Positions 49,945-59,328 of a DNA stretch of 64,000 bases are shown here, in pieces. The position numbers were made by a program, and so were the translations under genes. Source of the stretch: Minisyncoccota bacterium (lineage in GTDB: Bacteria; Patescibacteria; Microgenomatia; UBA1400; PJMF01); contig JAAYYE010000013.1 in assembly GCA_012515515.1 (NCBI GenBank), positions 6,118 through 70,117 on the forward strand, written 5' to 3'. The notes beneath the pieces were generated by a model. That model was given only the letters and a program-made list of their open reading frames with translations, was not told the DNA's origin and made no database searches. Numbering within the stretch: position 1 is the stretch's first letter; every line of letters begins with the position of its first letter.

Positions 49945-51516
49945 ATGACCATTTCCAAATCCGATTACATGCTTTTTCTTCGCCATCCGGCTTGGTTGTG
50001 GCTTAAAAAACACCAGCCCCAGCGTTTGCCCGAAGCCGATGCCAATCTCCAGGATATTTTTGCCAGTGGCCATCAATTTGAGGCTTATGCGGAACAGCTT
50101 TTTCTTGGTGCCGTTAAATTGGGCTTTGCTGGCTATGATCAATATTTGAGCCTGCCAGAGAAAACTCAAGCCTTAATTGACCAGCACACTCCCTGTATTT
50201 TGCAGGGGAGGCTAGAAGTTGATGGTCTGACTTGTATTTTTGATGTGTTGGAGCGGGTGGATGAGCAGACTTTTAATTTAATTGAAATCAAATCTAGTAC
50301 TAAGGCAAAAAACGTTCATCTTTACGATTTAGCTTTTCAAAGCTTGATTTTAGAGCGTTTGGGCTGGCAGGTGGGGGAGATTAGTGTGTTGCACGCTAAT
50401 AAAGATTATCTGCGCCAAGGGGCAATTGATCCCGAGCAGTTGTGTAGTCGTAGTGAGGTCACTCAAGAGGTAAAAGCCCTTTTACCACAGACTAAAGACT
50501 TAGTTGAGCTAGCCAAAACTGTGCTCAAGCAGCCAGAGCCACCGTCTTTTTCACCCAGTTTAGTTAATATGGCTGGGGTAAAAGAGACCAACTGGCTCAA
50601 AGAGTGGTTGGCTATTTATTTACAAGAACTCCATCCAGATTTAAACAAATACAATATTTATCAGTTAGCTGGAGCAAAAGCCGAGCAATTGGGCAAACTC
50701 GAAAAGCAGGGCATTCAGCTCTTAGCCGATATTCCTGACGAATTAACCCTCGGCACTAAACAAAAGTTGCAAATCCAGACCACTCGGACTGCTCAGCCCT
50801 TGATTAATCAGTTGGCAGTTAAGGATTTTTTAGCCAGTTTGCACTATCCTTTATATTTTTTAGATTATGAAACGATGACCTCAGTCATTCCTTTTTTTGA
50901 CGGGATGAGGCCTTATCAGGATTATCCTTTTCAGTATTCGCTACATTTATTAAGGGAACCTGCTAGCAAATTAGAGCATTTTGCCTATTTGCATCAAGAC
51001 AAGAGCAATCCTTTGCCAGGATTAATTGCTCAATTAAAGCAGGATTTGGCTGAGCAGGGTAGTATTCTGACCTGGAACATGAGCTATGAAAAGGGTTGTC
51101 ACCAGCGCTTGGCCGATTTTTGTCCAGAGAAAGCGGAGTTTTTTGAGCAAGTTAATGAGCGCATTGTGGATTTGATGACCGTCTTTAAAAACTTAGATTT
51201 TGTCGATCGAGATTTTATGGGCAGTGCTAGTTTGAAAAATGTTTTGCCCGTTTTAGTTCCCGAATTAAGTTACGCTGATTTAAATGTTAGCGATGGCATG
51301 TTCGCTAGACGGCTGTGGACAGACACTATTTTGCTAGGTAAAAATAAGCGGGAGAAAGAGGCAATTTTGCAAGATTTGCTGGATTATTGTACTCTAGATA
51401 CCTACGGCATGGTTCGGATTTTAGAGCTGTTGGAGAGGGTGGTGGAGGTGGAAAAGGCGGAGGGGGTGGAAAAGATGAAAAAGGTGGAGAGCGCCACTCA
51501 CACGCCCGACATGTGA
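49945..51516 (+). CDS. DUF2779 nuclease-family protein
   Basis: A 523-residue protein. The N-terminus ISKSDYMLFLRHPAWLWLKK is typical for this family and for other PD-(D/E)xK Cas4/RecB-like nucleases (SKSx...CP.LLW). D100 (CIFDVLERVD) and E114-I-K116 (NLIEIKSSTK) give the nuclease motif. The DUF2779 domain follows at about 300 (YFLDYETMTSVIPFFDG, then PYQDYPFQYSLHLL), with an exonuclease-like DxE. No Cys cluster is evident, unlike Cas4. It is probably DNA or RNA processing or repair; a defence role is possible given the neighbours. Starts 6 nt after a shared -10 box. Confidence 0.85.
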   Translation: MTISKSDYMLFLRHPAWLWLKKHQPQRLPEADANLQDIFASGHQFEAYAEQLFLGAVKLGFAGYDQYLSLPEKTQALIDQHTPCILQGRLEVDGLTCIFDVLERVDEQTFNLIEIKSSTKAKNVHLYDLAFQSLILERLGWQVGEISVLHANKDYLRQGAIDPEQLCSRSEVTQEVKALLPQTKDLVELAKTVLKQPEPPSFSPSLVNMAGVKETNWLKEWLAIYLQELHPDLNKYNIYQLAGAKAEQLGKLEKQGIQLLADIPDELTLGTKQKLQIQTTRTAQPLINQLAVKDFLASLHYPLYFLDYETMTSVIPFFDGMRPYQDYPFQYSLHLLREPASKLEHFAYLHQDKSNPLPGLIAQLKQDLAEQGSILTWNMSYEKGCHQRLADFCPEKAEFFEQVNERIVDLMTVFKNLDFVDRDFMGSASLKNVLPVLVPELSYADLNVSDGMFARRLWTDTILLGKNKREKEAILQDLLDYCTLDTYGMVRILELLERVVEVEKAEGVEKMKKVESATHTPDM

Positions 51517-51621
51517 CTATGAGCGCAGTAAAAGAGTTTTTGCCAATCTAAGCGAGCTAGCGAATAGCAGCCAAAGATAAAATTATCTTAGATATAAAGA
51601 ATGATTATTTTAGCTTATTAC

Positions 51622-51656
51622 AGTATAAAATATAGTCATTATAGTATAAAATGTAG
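51622..51656 (+). promoter_or_regulatory. Two tandem -10-like repeats before a membrane operon
   Basis: AGTATAAAATATAG (51622-51635) and AGTATAAAATGTAG (51643-51656) are 21 bp apart, two helical turns. Either TATAAAAT could serve as a -10. AAAGGA lies 5 nt before the ATG at 51681. Confidence 0.5.
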
Positions 51657-51680
51657 AGGCTATAAAAATAAAAGGATTTT

Positions 51681-52898
51681 ATGGTCATTTCCAAAAAAAC
51701 CAATTTTTTTATTTCCTTTGTTATTGTTTTTTCAGTATTATTGATTGGTTTTGGCTACAAATATAATGAGTGGTATGTATTAAATTACTTAAATAATTTG
51801 CAAAGAGAGGCCGACCTTGCTGAATTGAAATTAATAGAAAAAAGCAACATACTAGCGCAGGACGATGAAGCGGTTAATGTTTTTATCGATTCTTTAACAG
51901 AAGAGCCTGATGTTATTGAAAGTAATTACAAAAAATTTAATTCTTATTTTTATTTAAACAAAATTACACATGAAGAGTACTATAAGCTTTTGCTTGATAA
52001 CTATCATAAATATCAAAAAATAAATAAAAGAGCCACATTCTTACTTGGTTCAAAAAAAGAATTTGTCAATGAATTTCTTGATCTTACGAGCAATTATTAT
52101 GAAAATGAGATAGAAAATAATGAAAATATAACAATATCGATAGCTTTTACGGAGAATCTTTATAAATTGTTAAAGGATCGATTAATTATTGAATATTATT
52201 TTTCTATATCTGATGATTTAGACGATCTAGCTAGCAACTTTGGACAAATTTCTAGTGCAGAAAAATACACGCATACTGATTTTAAATTTGATCAAGAAGA
52301 TGCAATTAGTTCTTATTATACTTCTGGATCAGAGTTACTAGACATTAATAAAAACTATATTTCTAGTTTATATTTGATTGCTAAAGACGTGGCAGCTGGT
52401 AATTATGAATCTGCAAGGTATAAACATGCTAGCCTGACGAATCAGGCAGCTGATTCTAACATTGATACTGACGATGCATTTAGTGAAAACGAAGAGAGCA
52501 AAAGGAGATTGAGCCAAGAAATTGCGGCAATTAATATTAAAAAAATATTATTATTAGACGATTTGAATAAAAATCCCATTGATAATTATCCTTTTGTTGA
52601 ATCATTAAAACCTTGGGAGGTTGATGCCCTTATTTGTAATTTATCTTGGTATAAAACCTCAATCTATGAAGATGTATTTGATGAGATACCGATTGTTGAT
52701 AATTTAGAAAACTTAATTGCTGAATTAAATAAAGTTCCACCAAGCACTGAACAACTAAGCGCAATTGTCAATTATGAAACAAATAAAATTGAGTATGACA
52801 CAGAAAATGGCAAATTAAGATTTATTTGTAAAGCAAATACCACAGGAGAAGAACTTGTTTTTATAACAGATTTACCTCCTGCAGAAGAAAATGAGTAA
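51681..52898 (+). CDS. Unrecognised protein with N-terminal membrane anchor
   Basis: A 405-residue protein with one membrane helix (about 7-25) and a large, mostly helical extracytoplasmic domain rich in Asp, Glu, Asn and Tyr. No catalytic motif or repeats that I can see. A Shine-Dalgarno (AAAGGA) precedes the ATG. It overlaps the next gene by 8 bp, which encodes a membrane metalloprotease-like protein; the two are likely an operon and may form a complex. Confidence 0.65.
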   Translation: MVISKKTNFFISFVIVFSVLLIGFGYKYNEWYVLNYLNNLQREADLAELKLIEKSNILAQDDEAVNVFIDSLTEEPDVIESNYKKFNSYFYLNKITHEEYYKLLLDNYHKYQKINKRATFLLGSKKEFVNEFLDLTSNYYENEIENNENITISIAFTENLYKLLKDRLIIEYYFSISDDLDDLASNFGQISSAEKYTHTDFKFDQEDAISSYYTSGSELLDINKNYISSLYLIAKDVAAGNYESARYKHASLTNQAADSNIDTDDAFSENEESKRRLSQEIAAINIKKILLLDDLNKNPIDNYPFVESLKPWEVDALICNLSWYKTSIYEDVFDEIPIVDNLENLIAELNKVPPSTEQLSAIVNYETNKIEYDTENGKLRFICKANTTGEELVFITDLPPAEENE

Positions 52899-54786
52899 AC
52901 TAGCTCACTTAGTTTTTAAAATTAAACCCTTTCTTTTAATTATTTTTATTTTATTGTTGTTGTTAATTTTGTCTTATGTTTATAAAGATTTATTTTATGT
53001 TGTCTTAGCAGCTTTGATTATTATTTTTCTCCTTCTTAAAAAAGTTTTATCTCAGGCGAAATTTTTAAAATCAAAAAAAAAGATAAAAGAAAAAAAACCA
53101 AAGGCGAAATCTACAGACATCAATTTTGAGAAGACTTTTAAATTAAGTAAGCGATTAATTAAAAAACCAAAAAAAATTGTATTTTTTTTGGTCGGCTTGT
53201 TGGTTTGTTTACTTGTTTATTTACTTATTTTTGTATTTAAAGTAGGCGATATAGGCGATTTTAGTTTTTTTTCAGACACCCTTAACAATGTTATTTCAAT
53301 TTTCCAAAACCTTTATCTCATTGCTTCTTTCGGTCTAATATTTTTAGTTTTTTTAATTTATTTTATTAAACAAAAATCAAGTGTTATCAGCAAGTTTATT
53401 CATTTTATTATTTATTTATTTATTGCCGTCTTTATCGCTTTTTTCCTAGTTTTTACCCTAACATTCTTTTATAAAAATTATTTATTATGGAGAATGCCTT
53501 CTTCAAACTCGATCATAATTGATTCCGATTTGATTAATGAAGAACTACGAAAAATGGACAAACCACCCACAGTCTTAGTTTCTTTTGAGGATCTTGGTTC
53601 AGAAATTCATCATGCCTATTTAGCGAGTCAAGTTGCTTTTGGCAATAGTTATTTTAAAAATCTTGTGTCTATAAGTCCAACTTTCATCGAGACAGACACT
53701 ACTTTTGCAGAAGCGAAAGCAGTTTTAATAGAAAATCAATTGATATTTCCAAAAATAGATAAAGACACAATTGAAAAACTAAGTCCTAATTTGGGGAAGC
53801 TTTATGTGCAATCTTATTTGGAAGATAAATATGTAAAAGAATTACCAACAGTTACTGTTCTAGGCAGACAAGATTATCTTTCATATCGAGCAGACATGAT
53901 AAATGACCAAGTTCTTGAGTTAGAAGAGATAAGCGCCAAACTACAATCAGAATTAAATGGTGTTTACGGAATGATCAATGAAGCCGAGAGGGCAATTTCA
54001 CAAAACGAATACTATATTCAAGAGGCTACTTTAAGAAGAACGAGCGATTACGATTATTGTATGACTGCTGGATATTATTCATATTATTTGGAAGTTTTTT
54101 ATCGAACATACAGCGACTCAACATGTGAAAGTGAATGGAATCAATGGTCGGCTATTATCCAAGAATATTATGATAATATTGATAGCTTAAACCAAACAAT
54201 AGCTTGGGCTAGACAAGAAGCAGCCTTTTACAAAGAAACTTTGCAAGAGTTCGATGCCTATATTTCATTAATAGAGTCCCAAAAAGAAGCAACAGTTTAT
54301 GAATTAGGCCTATTTGAACCTGGTGAAAATATAAAAATCGCATTAGATAACACTGGCGCCAATTCTTTAGCTGATTATTTATCGACTTTGGTGCACGAAT
54401 ATTTTCACTATACAAGCTATGTTTCAGATGAAAAAGTTTTGCCACTTTTTTTTGAGGAGGGCTTAACCGAATATTTTGCTAGAAAATCAATTGAACAAGA
54501 ATTAAAAATTAGCACGGAGTTGGGCTATCCAGTAATAGTAACAATAATTAACAAAATGGTTGATGATATTGGCTTAGATAAGCTACAAAATATCTATTTA
54601 ACTAAGAGTAAAGATGTGCTTATTGCAGAACTCAATCAGGCTTATGGAGATACTTTTTATGAAGATACTGAGTACTTTTTTATGCTAATGCTTTATTTGG
54701 GGATAGAAGATCAATTGGGAATAGCTAATAATATCCTTTTTAGAATTGGAGGGGACCAATTAAATCTAGAAGACTATAAAATTTAA
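52891..54786 (+). CDS. Membrane-bound gluzincin-like metalloprotease
   Basis: A 631-residue protein with about five membrane helices in the first 190 residues, then a soluble extracytoplasmic part. The zinc motif is H502-E-Y-F-H506 (LVHEYFHYTSY), and about 15-20 residues later comes FFEEGLTEYFARKS with a Glu suited to be the third ligand, as in gluzincins. A coiled-coil-like stretch (about 340-375, ELEEISAKLQSELNG) precedes it. Probably cleaves external proteins. It overlaps the upstream gene by 8 bp. Its composition is AT-rich compared with the core genes. Confidence 0.75.
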   Translation: MSKLAHLVFKIKPFLLIIFILLLLLILSYVYKDLFYVVLAALIIIFLLLKKVLSQAKFLKSKKKIKEKKPKAKSTDINFEKTFKLSKRLIKKPKKIVFFLVGLLVCLLVYLLIFVFKVGDIGDFSFFSDTLNNVISIFQNLYLIASFGLIFLVFLIYFIKQKSSVISKFIHFIIYLFIAVFIAFFLVFTLTFFYKNYLLWRMPSSNSIIIDSDLINEELRKMDKPPTVLVSFEDLGSEIHHAYLASQVAFGNSYFKNLVSISPTFIETDTTFAEAKAVLIENQLIFPKIDKDTIEKLSPNLGKLYVQSYLEDKYVKELPTVTVLGRQDYLSYRADMINDQVLELEEISAKLQSELNGVYGMINEAERAISQNEYYIQEATLRRTSDYDYCMTAGYYSYYLEVFYRTYSDSTCESEWNQWSAIIQEYYDNIDSLNQTIAWARQEAAFYKETLQEFDAYISLIESQKEATVYELGLFEPGENIKIALDNTGANSLADYLSTLVHEYFHYTSYVSDEKVLPLFFEEGLTEYFARKSIEQELKISTELGYPVIVTIINKMVDDIGLDKLQNIYLTKSKDVLIAELNQAYGDTFYEDTEYFFMLMLYLGIEDQLGIANNILFRIGGDQLNLEDYKI

Positions 54787-54894
54787 AGTAAAAATCAACA
54801 TTTTAAAATATTTTCTTTATAAGCTCCTAGCACACCAACATAAAGTTATCATAAAGTTTTTCTAAAAACTTGCAATTATGCTACACTAAACCTA

Positions 54895-55833
54895 GTGCCA
54901 AAGCCTACACCTGCTCTAGTTATTCATGCTCTTGTGCTGTCTTTAAGTATTTTAGCTTTTTATGTTTTTTGCTTTGCCATTACCGATCGTCAACTGATTT
55001 TTCTTTACGGTCACCTAGGATATGGGCCTTTGGCAGACTTTAATTTGTCTCGACATTGGATGACTGCTTTGGTAGTGGGGGGTTTGCTTTTAATTTCTTA
55101 CTTGCCCCTTAATGTAATTCTTCAGCAACTATATAAAAAATATCAATTCCCAGATTGGGCGAACTTAAGTTGCTATGTTTGTTTATTTTTATCCCCACCC
55201 TTATATTTCTTGCTTAATTTTATTGTGCAGCCGGTTTTGCCTTTTTTACTTAATTTAACTATTTTTTTAATTTTATTTTTAAGCCTGCGGCTGGTTTTAT
55301 ATTTAACTCATCTCGCTCTCAAAAATTTCAAAGACTTTTTTTGGCTGACGATTGATGCTTGTTCGCTCTTGCCAGTGCTTTTTATTTTGCCGATCTTGAC
55401 GCAATTTGGTCTGAGGCGTTCTTTTCCGCTTTTTGGCTTATTTCTTTTATCACCGCTAGTGATGATGTTGCTGGCTGGCTTAGCTTTTGCTCTGACAACT
55501 TGGTTAAGCAAGCGCTTTAAACGCACTCAGCCCAGCTCTCTACAATTGTTCTTGTCGGCTTTGAGCAGTGCTTATCTATTATTGCCTTTTTTGCACTATT
55601 TTTCCTCAAATCCTGGCGGCACTTTATATATTAGCAATAGCGATAACTTTTTTGCGAATAATCCGCTTATTCAAATTGCCAGTTATCTATTAGTGCTGGT
55701 CTTGCTCAAAGTTTTTAATAAGTGGCGGGGACAAGAGCGAAGTGATGATTTTAAAGCGACGCTTAAACTGTTTTTAGTTTTAGTTGGCTTGGTTTTGTAT
55801 ATTTTTGCCTTACGCCAGCTTTTAAGCACTTAA
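54895..55833 (+). CDS. Unrecognised polytopic membrane protein
   Basis: A 312-residue protein with about eight to nine membrane helices and almost no soluble part. It starts with GTG (PKPTPALVIHALVLSLSIL follows), 7 nt after a TGC-TACACT box. No motif seen. It lies between the membrane protease operon and a deacetylase-like protein. Confidence 0.6.
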   Translation: MPKPTPALVIHALVLSLSILAFYVFCFAITDRQLIFLYGHLGYGPLADFNLSRHWMTALVVGGLLLISYLPLNVILQQLYKKYQFPDWANLSCYVCLFLSPPLYFLLNFIVQPVLPFLLNLTIFLILFLSLRLVLYLTHLALKNFKDFFWLTIDACSLLPVLFILPILTQFGLRRSFPLFGLFLLSPLVMMLLAGLAFALTTWLSKRFKRTQPSSLQLFLSALSSAYLLLPFLHYFSSNPGGTLYISNSDNFFANNPLIQIASYLLVLVLLKVFNKWRGQERSDDFKATLKLFLVLVGLVLYIFALRQLLST

Positions 55834-55919
55834 TATTTTTCTTGAAACTTGGACTTGAAACTTGAAAAGCTGATTTTTTCAGCCTATCATAAATGCATAG
55901 TAATTAATTGAAAGTAATT

Positions 55920-56885
55920 ATGCCCAAATCTTCCTCTAAACGCCCTTCTAAACAAACTTCTCAACGCCCTTCTAAACAGCCCTCTCAACAGCCAACACTG
56001 CGCTTTTCTTATATTTTCTTTTTTATTATTTCTTTAGCCATTTTGGCTTTAGCGCTCACTTACAAACATATTACTCGACAAACACCAATCAATGGCATTC
56101 TCCTGCTCATTGAAACAACTGGTGATATTACTGGTTATTATAAGTGGGAAGAAACTTTGGACGCTAAAAATTATAGGGCAATTGTTCAGCCTGATCGAGC
56201 GGTGCTGGAGGCTTATCCAGACTATTTCCGTAGTTTAGCGGCTAAAGGTTATGAAGTAGCGACTGTTTATGCTGAGGCCCCTTTTTGGCACATGCCTTAT
56301 GCGGAACAGTACGCAATTATGAAAGAATATAAGGAAACGGCCGAGGCTATTTTGCAGCAGCCGATCAAAATTTTTGCCTCTAAATATTTTGCTTATGATG
56401 AAAATACCCTCAAGGCAGCCGATGCTTTAGGCATTCCCTATGTGCTGGGACGGGGAAGCGGTATTGAAGCCCTCATCTATACCCCCCAGGAGTATCAAGC
56501 GCGGATTTTGTCGGTGTCAAATTTAGTTTTTGGCGAGATGGGTTCGGGTTCGCTTTGTGATGTGAGTTTGTATCAACGCGGTTCGCTGACTGAAGACTTT
56601 GCTCAACTCTTACAAGAAAGTTGTGATCAACGGCCGCAGGATATGGTTTTAGTATCTCACGTTTATATTGGCGGCACTCGGCTTGACTGGTGGAATGTTT
56701 ATGAGCAGGCACTTAATTCCAGGCAAGTTGATTGGCAAAGCTTTGACCAGTGGGCGAGCACCGCCCAGACCATTAGTTTGCCTTACGCAGAAATTCCCTT
56801 TAATGACGAAGTGAAATATGTCGATCCAAAGCCAGCTATGCCTTTGGAAGAGATGGAACTCTTGCCAGAATTAAAGAAAAATTAA
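55920..56885 (+). CDS. Membrane-anchored polysaccharide-deacetylase-like protein
   Basis: About 321 residues from the ATG at 55920 (an alternative TTG at 55908 is less likely). The basic Ser/Lys/Gln-rich head has RPSKQ repeats, then one membrane helix (about 30-50). The outside domain (GILLLIETTGDITGYYKWEE..., AKGYEVATVYAEAPFWHMP, IKIFASKYFAYDENTLKAADALGIPYVLG) recalls the NodB/polysaccharide-deacetylase TIM-barrel and its Asp/His loops. The classical TFDDG motif is missing, so activity is uncertain. Confidence 0.5.
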   Translation: MPKSSSKRPSKQTSQRPSKQPSQQPTLRFSYIFFFIISLAILALALTYKHITRQTPINGILLLIETTGDITGYYKWEETLDAKNYRAIVQPDRAVLEAYPDYFRSLAAKGYEVATVYAEAPFWHMPYAEQYAIMKEYKETAEAILQQPIKIFASKYFAYDENTLKAADALGIPYVLGRGSGIEALIYTPQEYQARILSVSNLVFGEMGSGSLCDVSLYQRGSLTEDFAQLLQESCDQRPQDMVLVSHVYIGGTRLDWWNVYEQALNSRQVDWQSFDQWASTAQTISLPYAEIPFNDEVKYVDPKPAMPLEEMELLPELKKN

Positions 56886-56953
56886 GCATTCTGCTCACTA
56901 AATACTAAAACCAACATGGTCAGAGCAGAGATCTTAGCGAAAATTGAGTCAGT

Positions 56954-58405
56954 TTAATCAGCTTTTGCTTTATTTAGATCCAAAGCATTTTCGTTAAGCG
57001 AGACCTTTAAAAACTCTTCTTCTTTATTAGGGAAAAGATTAAGCATTGCTTGATAGCTCCATTGCTCGTATTTGTTAAAATACATTTCTTCAGCTAATTG
57101 ATGATCAATCTGAAAATTTCGTATAAAAGTTAACCAATTAACGCTCGGATCTAGAGAAGCTGTTAGTAGCTCTATGCCAAAAGCACTTGCTCCTCTTTCT
57201 TTAAAAGTGGCTAGAGCCGTAAAGTAATTAGTGGCTGCTTCATCTAATCCTACTAAAAATTTATTTGCGCCACTTAATATGTGTAGACACTCATGATAAG
57301 CAGCTGTCCACAGTATGTGTTCAAGCATTTCTTTTTGCTTAATTATTGTTGGTTTTTCTGATTTAAAATTTGGGGATATTGGTTTATATATTCCAAATCT
57401 ATATGGAATATATTCGGCCAACACATCGATCATTTGTTCTTGATTCTTTGGTAAGGTAAAATCTTCTCTTTGTATTAAGTCATATAGTTGTAAAAAATAT
57501 GGATTAGCCGCTGTTTGCAGCAAAAGTTCTTGGTTGAAGACAATTACACCTTTAAAATAAGTGCCTGCTAGACAAGATTTACTAGTGGGTGTATCAGAAA
57601 AATTATTTGAAAAATTTCGATAATCTTTGTTGTTGAGAAAAATTACTCGACTATTTTGTAAAGCTTTAAAGAGTTCTTGGAATTGTGGATTTGCTTTATG
57701 ATAAAAATCTTTAGCGACGCTAATATAGGCATCTCTAAATATTTTCTGCCTATTTATTCCCTCAATTTCAGGAGCTTGTTCCATGTTGCTGATTATGTCA
57801 TAAGCTAAGTTCATCGCTTTTGGCTCAATATCAAAATTTAATCGATCATCATTTTCTTGATTTTGGATTGTTTCTTCTGCTCTTTTTCTTAATTCTCGAA
57901 AATGCGCTAAAGACATGGTTTTTTCAACTTCAATCAAATCTGAGTATTCAACGCTGTTTTCAGTAAATTGAAAAATTTTATTCAAGATTTCTTGCTGTTT
58001 TTCAGGGTCAATGATGTTGATTTTGAGCCTATTATCTGCAGTAATCACGATTTGAGTCGGTTTTTTACCAGTTTCTTCAACAGTGATTAAAATCTCATCA
58101 TTAATTTTTTCGACATTAAAATTTCCAATCTGTTTGGGTAGATTACTATTGCTTGTTTCTGCCTCTGTTCTTTGAACTAATTTATGATTAAAACCATTTT
58201 TCCAAAACTGTAGGCTTGACTCAAACTCGTCTTTAAGTAAAGAAATTTGTTCTGGCTTAAGCAAGTTTTGAGTTTCAATTGGCAGCTGTTCAGTTTCATC
58301 AAGGGGAGGATAGATAGTCGCTGGATCAAGCGTTTTACGTTCTTGATCTGGATTGCTTGCCTTGCTAATAACTGCTTGGTTCTTGTTTTCTTGTTTTATT
58401 TGCAT
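56954..58405 (-). CDS. Unrecognised protein with gluzincin-like HExxH
   Basis: A 483-residue protein without signal peptide or membrane helix. Its C-terminal part holds AAYH371-E-C-L-H375-ILSGAN and 15 residues later GLDE390AATNYFTAL, an HExxH...E arrangement that fits a zinc metalloprotease. The N-terminal 130 residues are polar and may be disordered. Apparently cytoplasmic, unlike the membrane protease at 52.9 kb. No family recognised; the HExxH could be chance, but the downstream EAxT supports it. Confidence 0.6.
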   Translation of the reverse strand: MQIKQENKNQAVISKASNPDQERKTLDPATIYPPLDETEQLPIETQNLLKPEQISLLKDEFESSLQFWKNGFNHKLVQRTEAETSNSNLPKQIGNFNVEKINDEILITVEETGKKPTQIVITADNRLKINIIDPEKQQEILNKIFQFTENSVEYSDLIEVEKTMSLAHFRELRKRAEETIQNQENDDRLNFDIEPKAMNLAYDIISNMEQAPEIEGINRQKIFRDAYISVAKDFYHKANPQFQELFKALQNSRVIFLNNKDYRNFSNNFSDTPTSKSCLAGTYFKGVIVFNQELLLQTAANPYFLQLYDLIQREDFTLPKNQEQMIDVLAEYIPYRFGIYKPISPNFKSEKPTIIKQKEMLEHILWTAAYHECLHILSGANKFLVGLDEAATNYFTALATFKERGASAFGIELLTASLDPSVNWLTFIRNFQIDHQLAEEMYFNKYEQWSYQAMLNLFPNKEEEFLKVSLNENALDLNKAKAD

Positions 58406-58500
58406 TTCTATAATTGATTTATTTGATTGGGGGAGATGTGGCTAAGGTAATTATGTAAATCAACATTATATAAATTAACTCTGCCTATTTTAGATGTTCT

Positions 58501-59115
58501 TTAGATTAACCAACTACTAAGCAAGTTAATAATTGGGCTAAGTAGTTGCACCACTGCCGACTGACCATTAAAAATAGGCAAAATGAGAAATAATAAAATA
58601 AACTGACCATAGCGTTCCATGATCGCTTCATACTCTAAACTACTTTCTCTAGGTAGAATAGCTCTCATAATTTTTCCACCATCAAGTGGATAAACTGGCA
58701 ATAGATTAAACAAAGCGAGGGAGAGATTGATCTGAATTAAAACTCTAGCAAAAAGACTGAAAAAATCGCTAGCAAACATTCGAGAAAGAACAGATAATAT
58801 AACTGCAATTAACAAGTTGGTTAGTGGCCCAGCCAGCGCAATAATAGCAGTGTCACGAACTGGTGATTTAAGGTTGTAGGGATCGTAGGGGGCCGCCTTG
58901 CCCCAGCCGAAGCCAGTGAGGATGATTAAGATGGTGCCTAATGGATCTAGATGTGCGCGTGGATCAAGAGTGAGGCGGCCCTTCAATCTGGGAGTAGGAT
59001 CGCCAAGCCCGTCAGTCACGTAACAATGAGCAGCCTCATGCAGACTAATCGACAACAATAAGCCGATTAAGATTAAAAAAAAGGCTAGTGGACTGCTAAA
59101 TAATAATCCAAGCAT
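58501..59115 (-). CDS. Site-2 protease (M50) family membrane protease
   Basis: A 204-residue polytopic protein. The zinc motif is in LSISLHEAAHCYVTDGLGD (HEAAH) in the first helix, the third ligand region is NLLPVYPLDGGKIMRAI, and GKAAPYDPYNLKS lies between. This is the short, PDZ-less M50B form that cleaves in the membrane, often processing anti-sigma factors or small membrane proteins. Family placement is firm; the substrate is unknown. Confidence 0.88.
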   Translation of the reverse strand: MLGLLFSSPLAFFLILIGLLLSISLHEAAHCYVTDGLGDPTPRLKGRLTLDPRAHLDPLGTILIILTGFGWGKAAPYDPYNLKSPVRDTAIIALAGPLTNLLIAVILSVLSRMFASDFFSLFARVLIQINLSLALFNLLPVYPLDGGKIMRAILPRESSLEYEAIMERYGQFILLFLILPIFNGQSAVVQLLSPIINLLSSWLI

Positions 59116-59148
59116 TGTTTCATTCTACTATATGTAACAACTACATGT

Positions 59149-59285
59149 ACGACAAGCGTGAGCAGCAATTATATGTGACAAATAAATGTGTGACAAGGGT
59201 GAGCAGTAATTATATGACGAGCCTGTGAAACTATCTATGACAAACCTGTGCAACTATTTATGACAAGCCTGAGTGCAAAGACTTG
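59149..59285. repeat. Degenerate tandem repeat, about 23-bp unit, five copies
   Basis: Units start at about 59150, 59191, 59217, 59240 and 59263 and share a core like ACAAGCCTGTGCAACTATTTATG (cited here by its two halves, ACAAGCCTGTGCA and ACTATTTATG). Three are directly adjacent; the first two have extra bases. It lies just upstream of rpmB. Not CRISPR: no spacers. Confidence 0.75.
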
Positions 59286-59311
59286 AGCTGATTGCAGAAA
59301 AGATCGCTACA

Positions 59312-59320
59312 TGTTAAAAT
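59312..59320 (+). promoter_or_regulatory. Extended -10 promoter of rpmB
   Basis: TGT-TAAAAT ends 8 nt before the ATG at 59329 and overlaps a possible earlier ATG at 59311, as at murD. Confidence 0.5.
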
Positions 59321-59328
59321 TCTCTCCT

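Noticed and set aside
59149..59285. Possible CRISPR array
   Set aside because: Units touch each other and are degenerate; no unique spacers and no cas genes.
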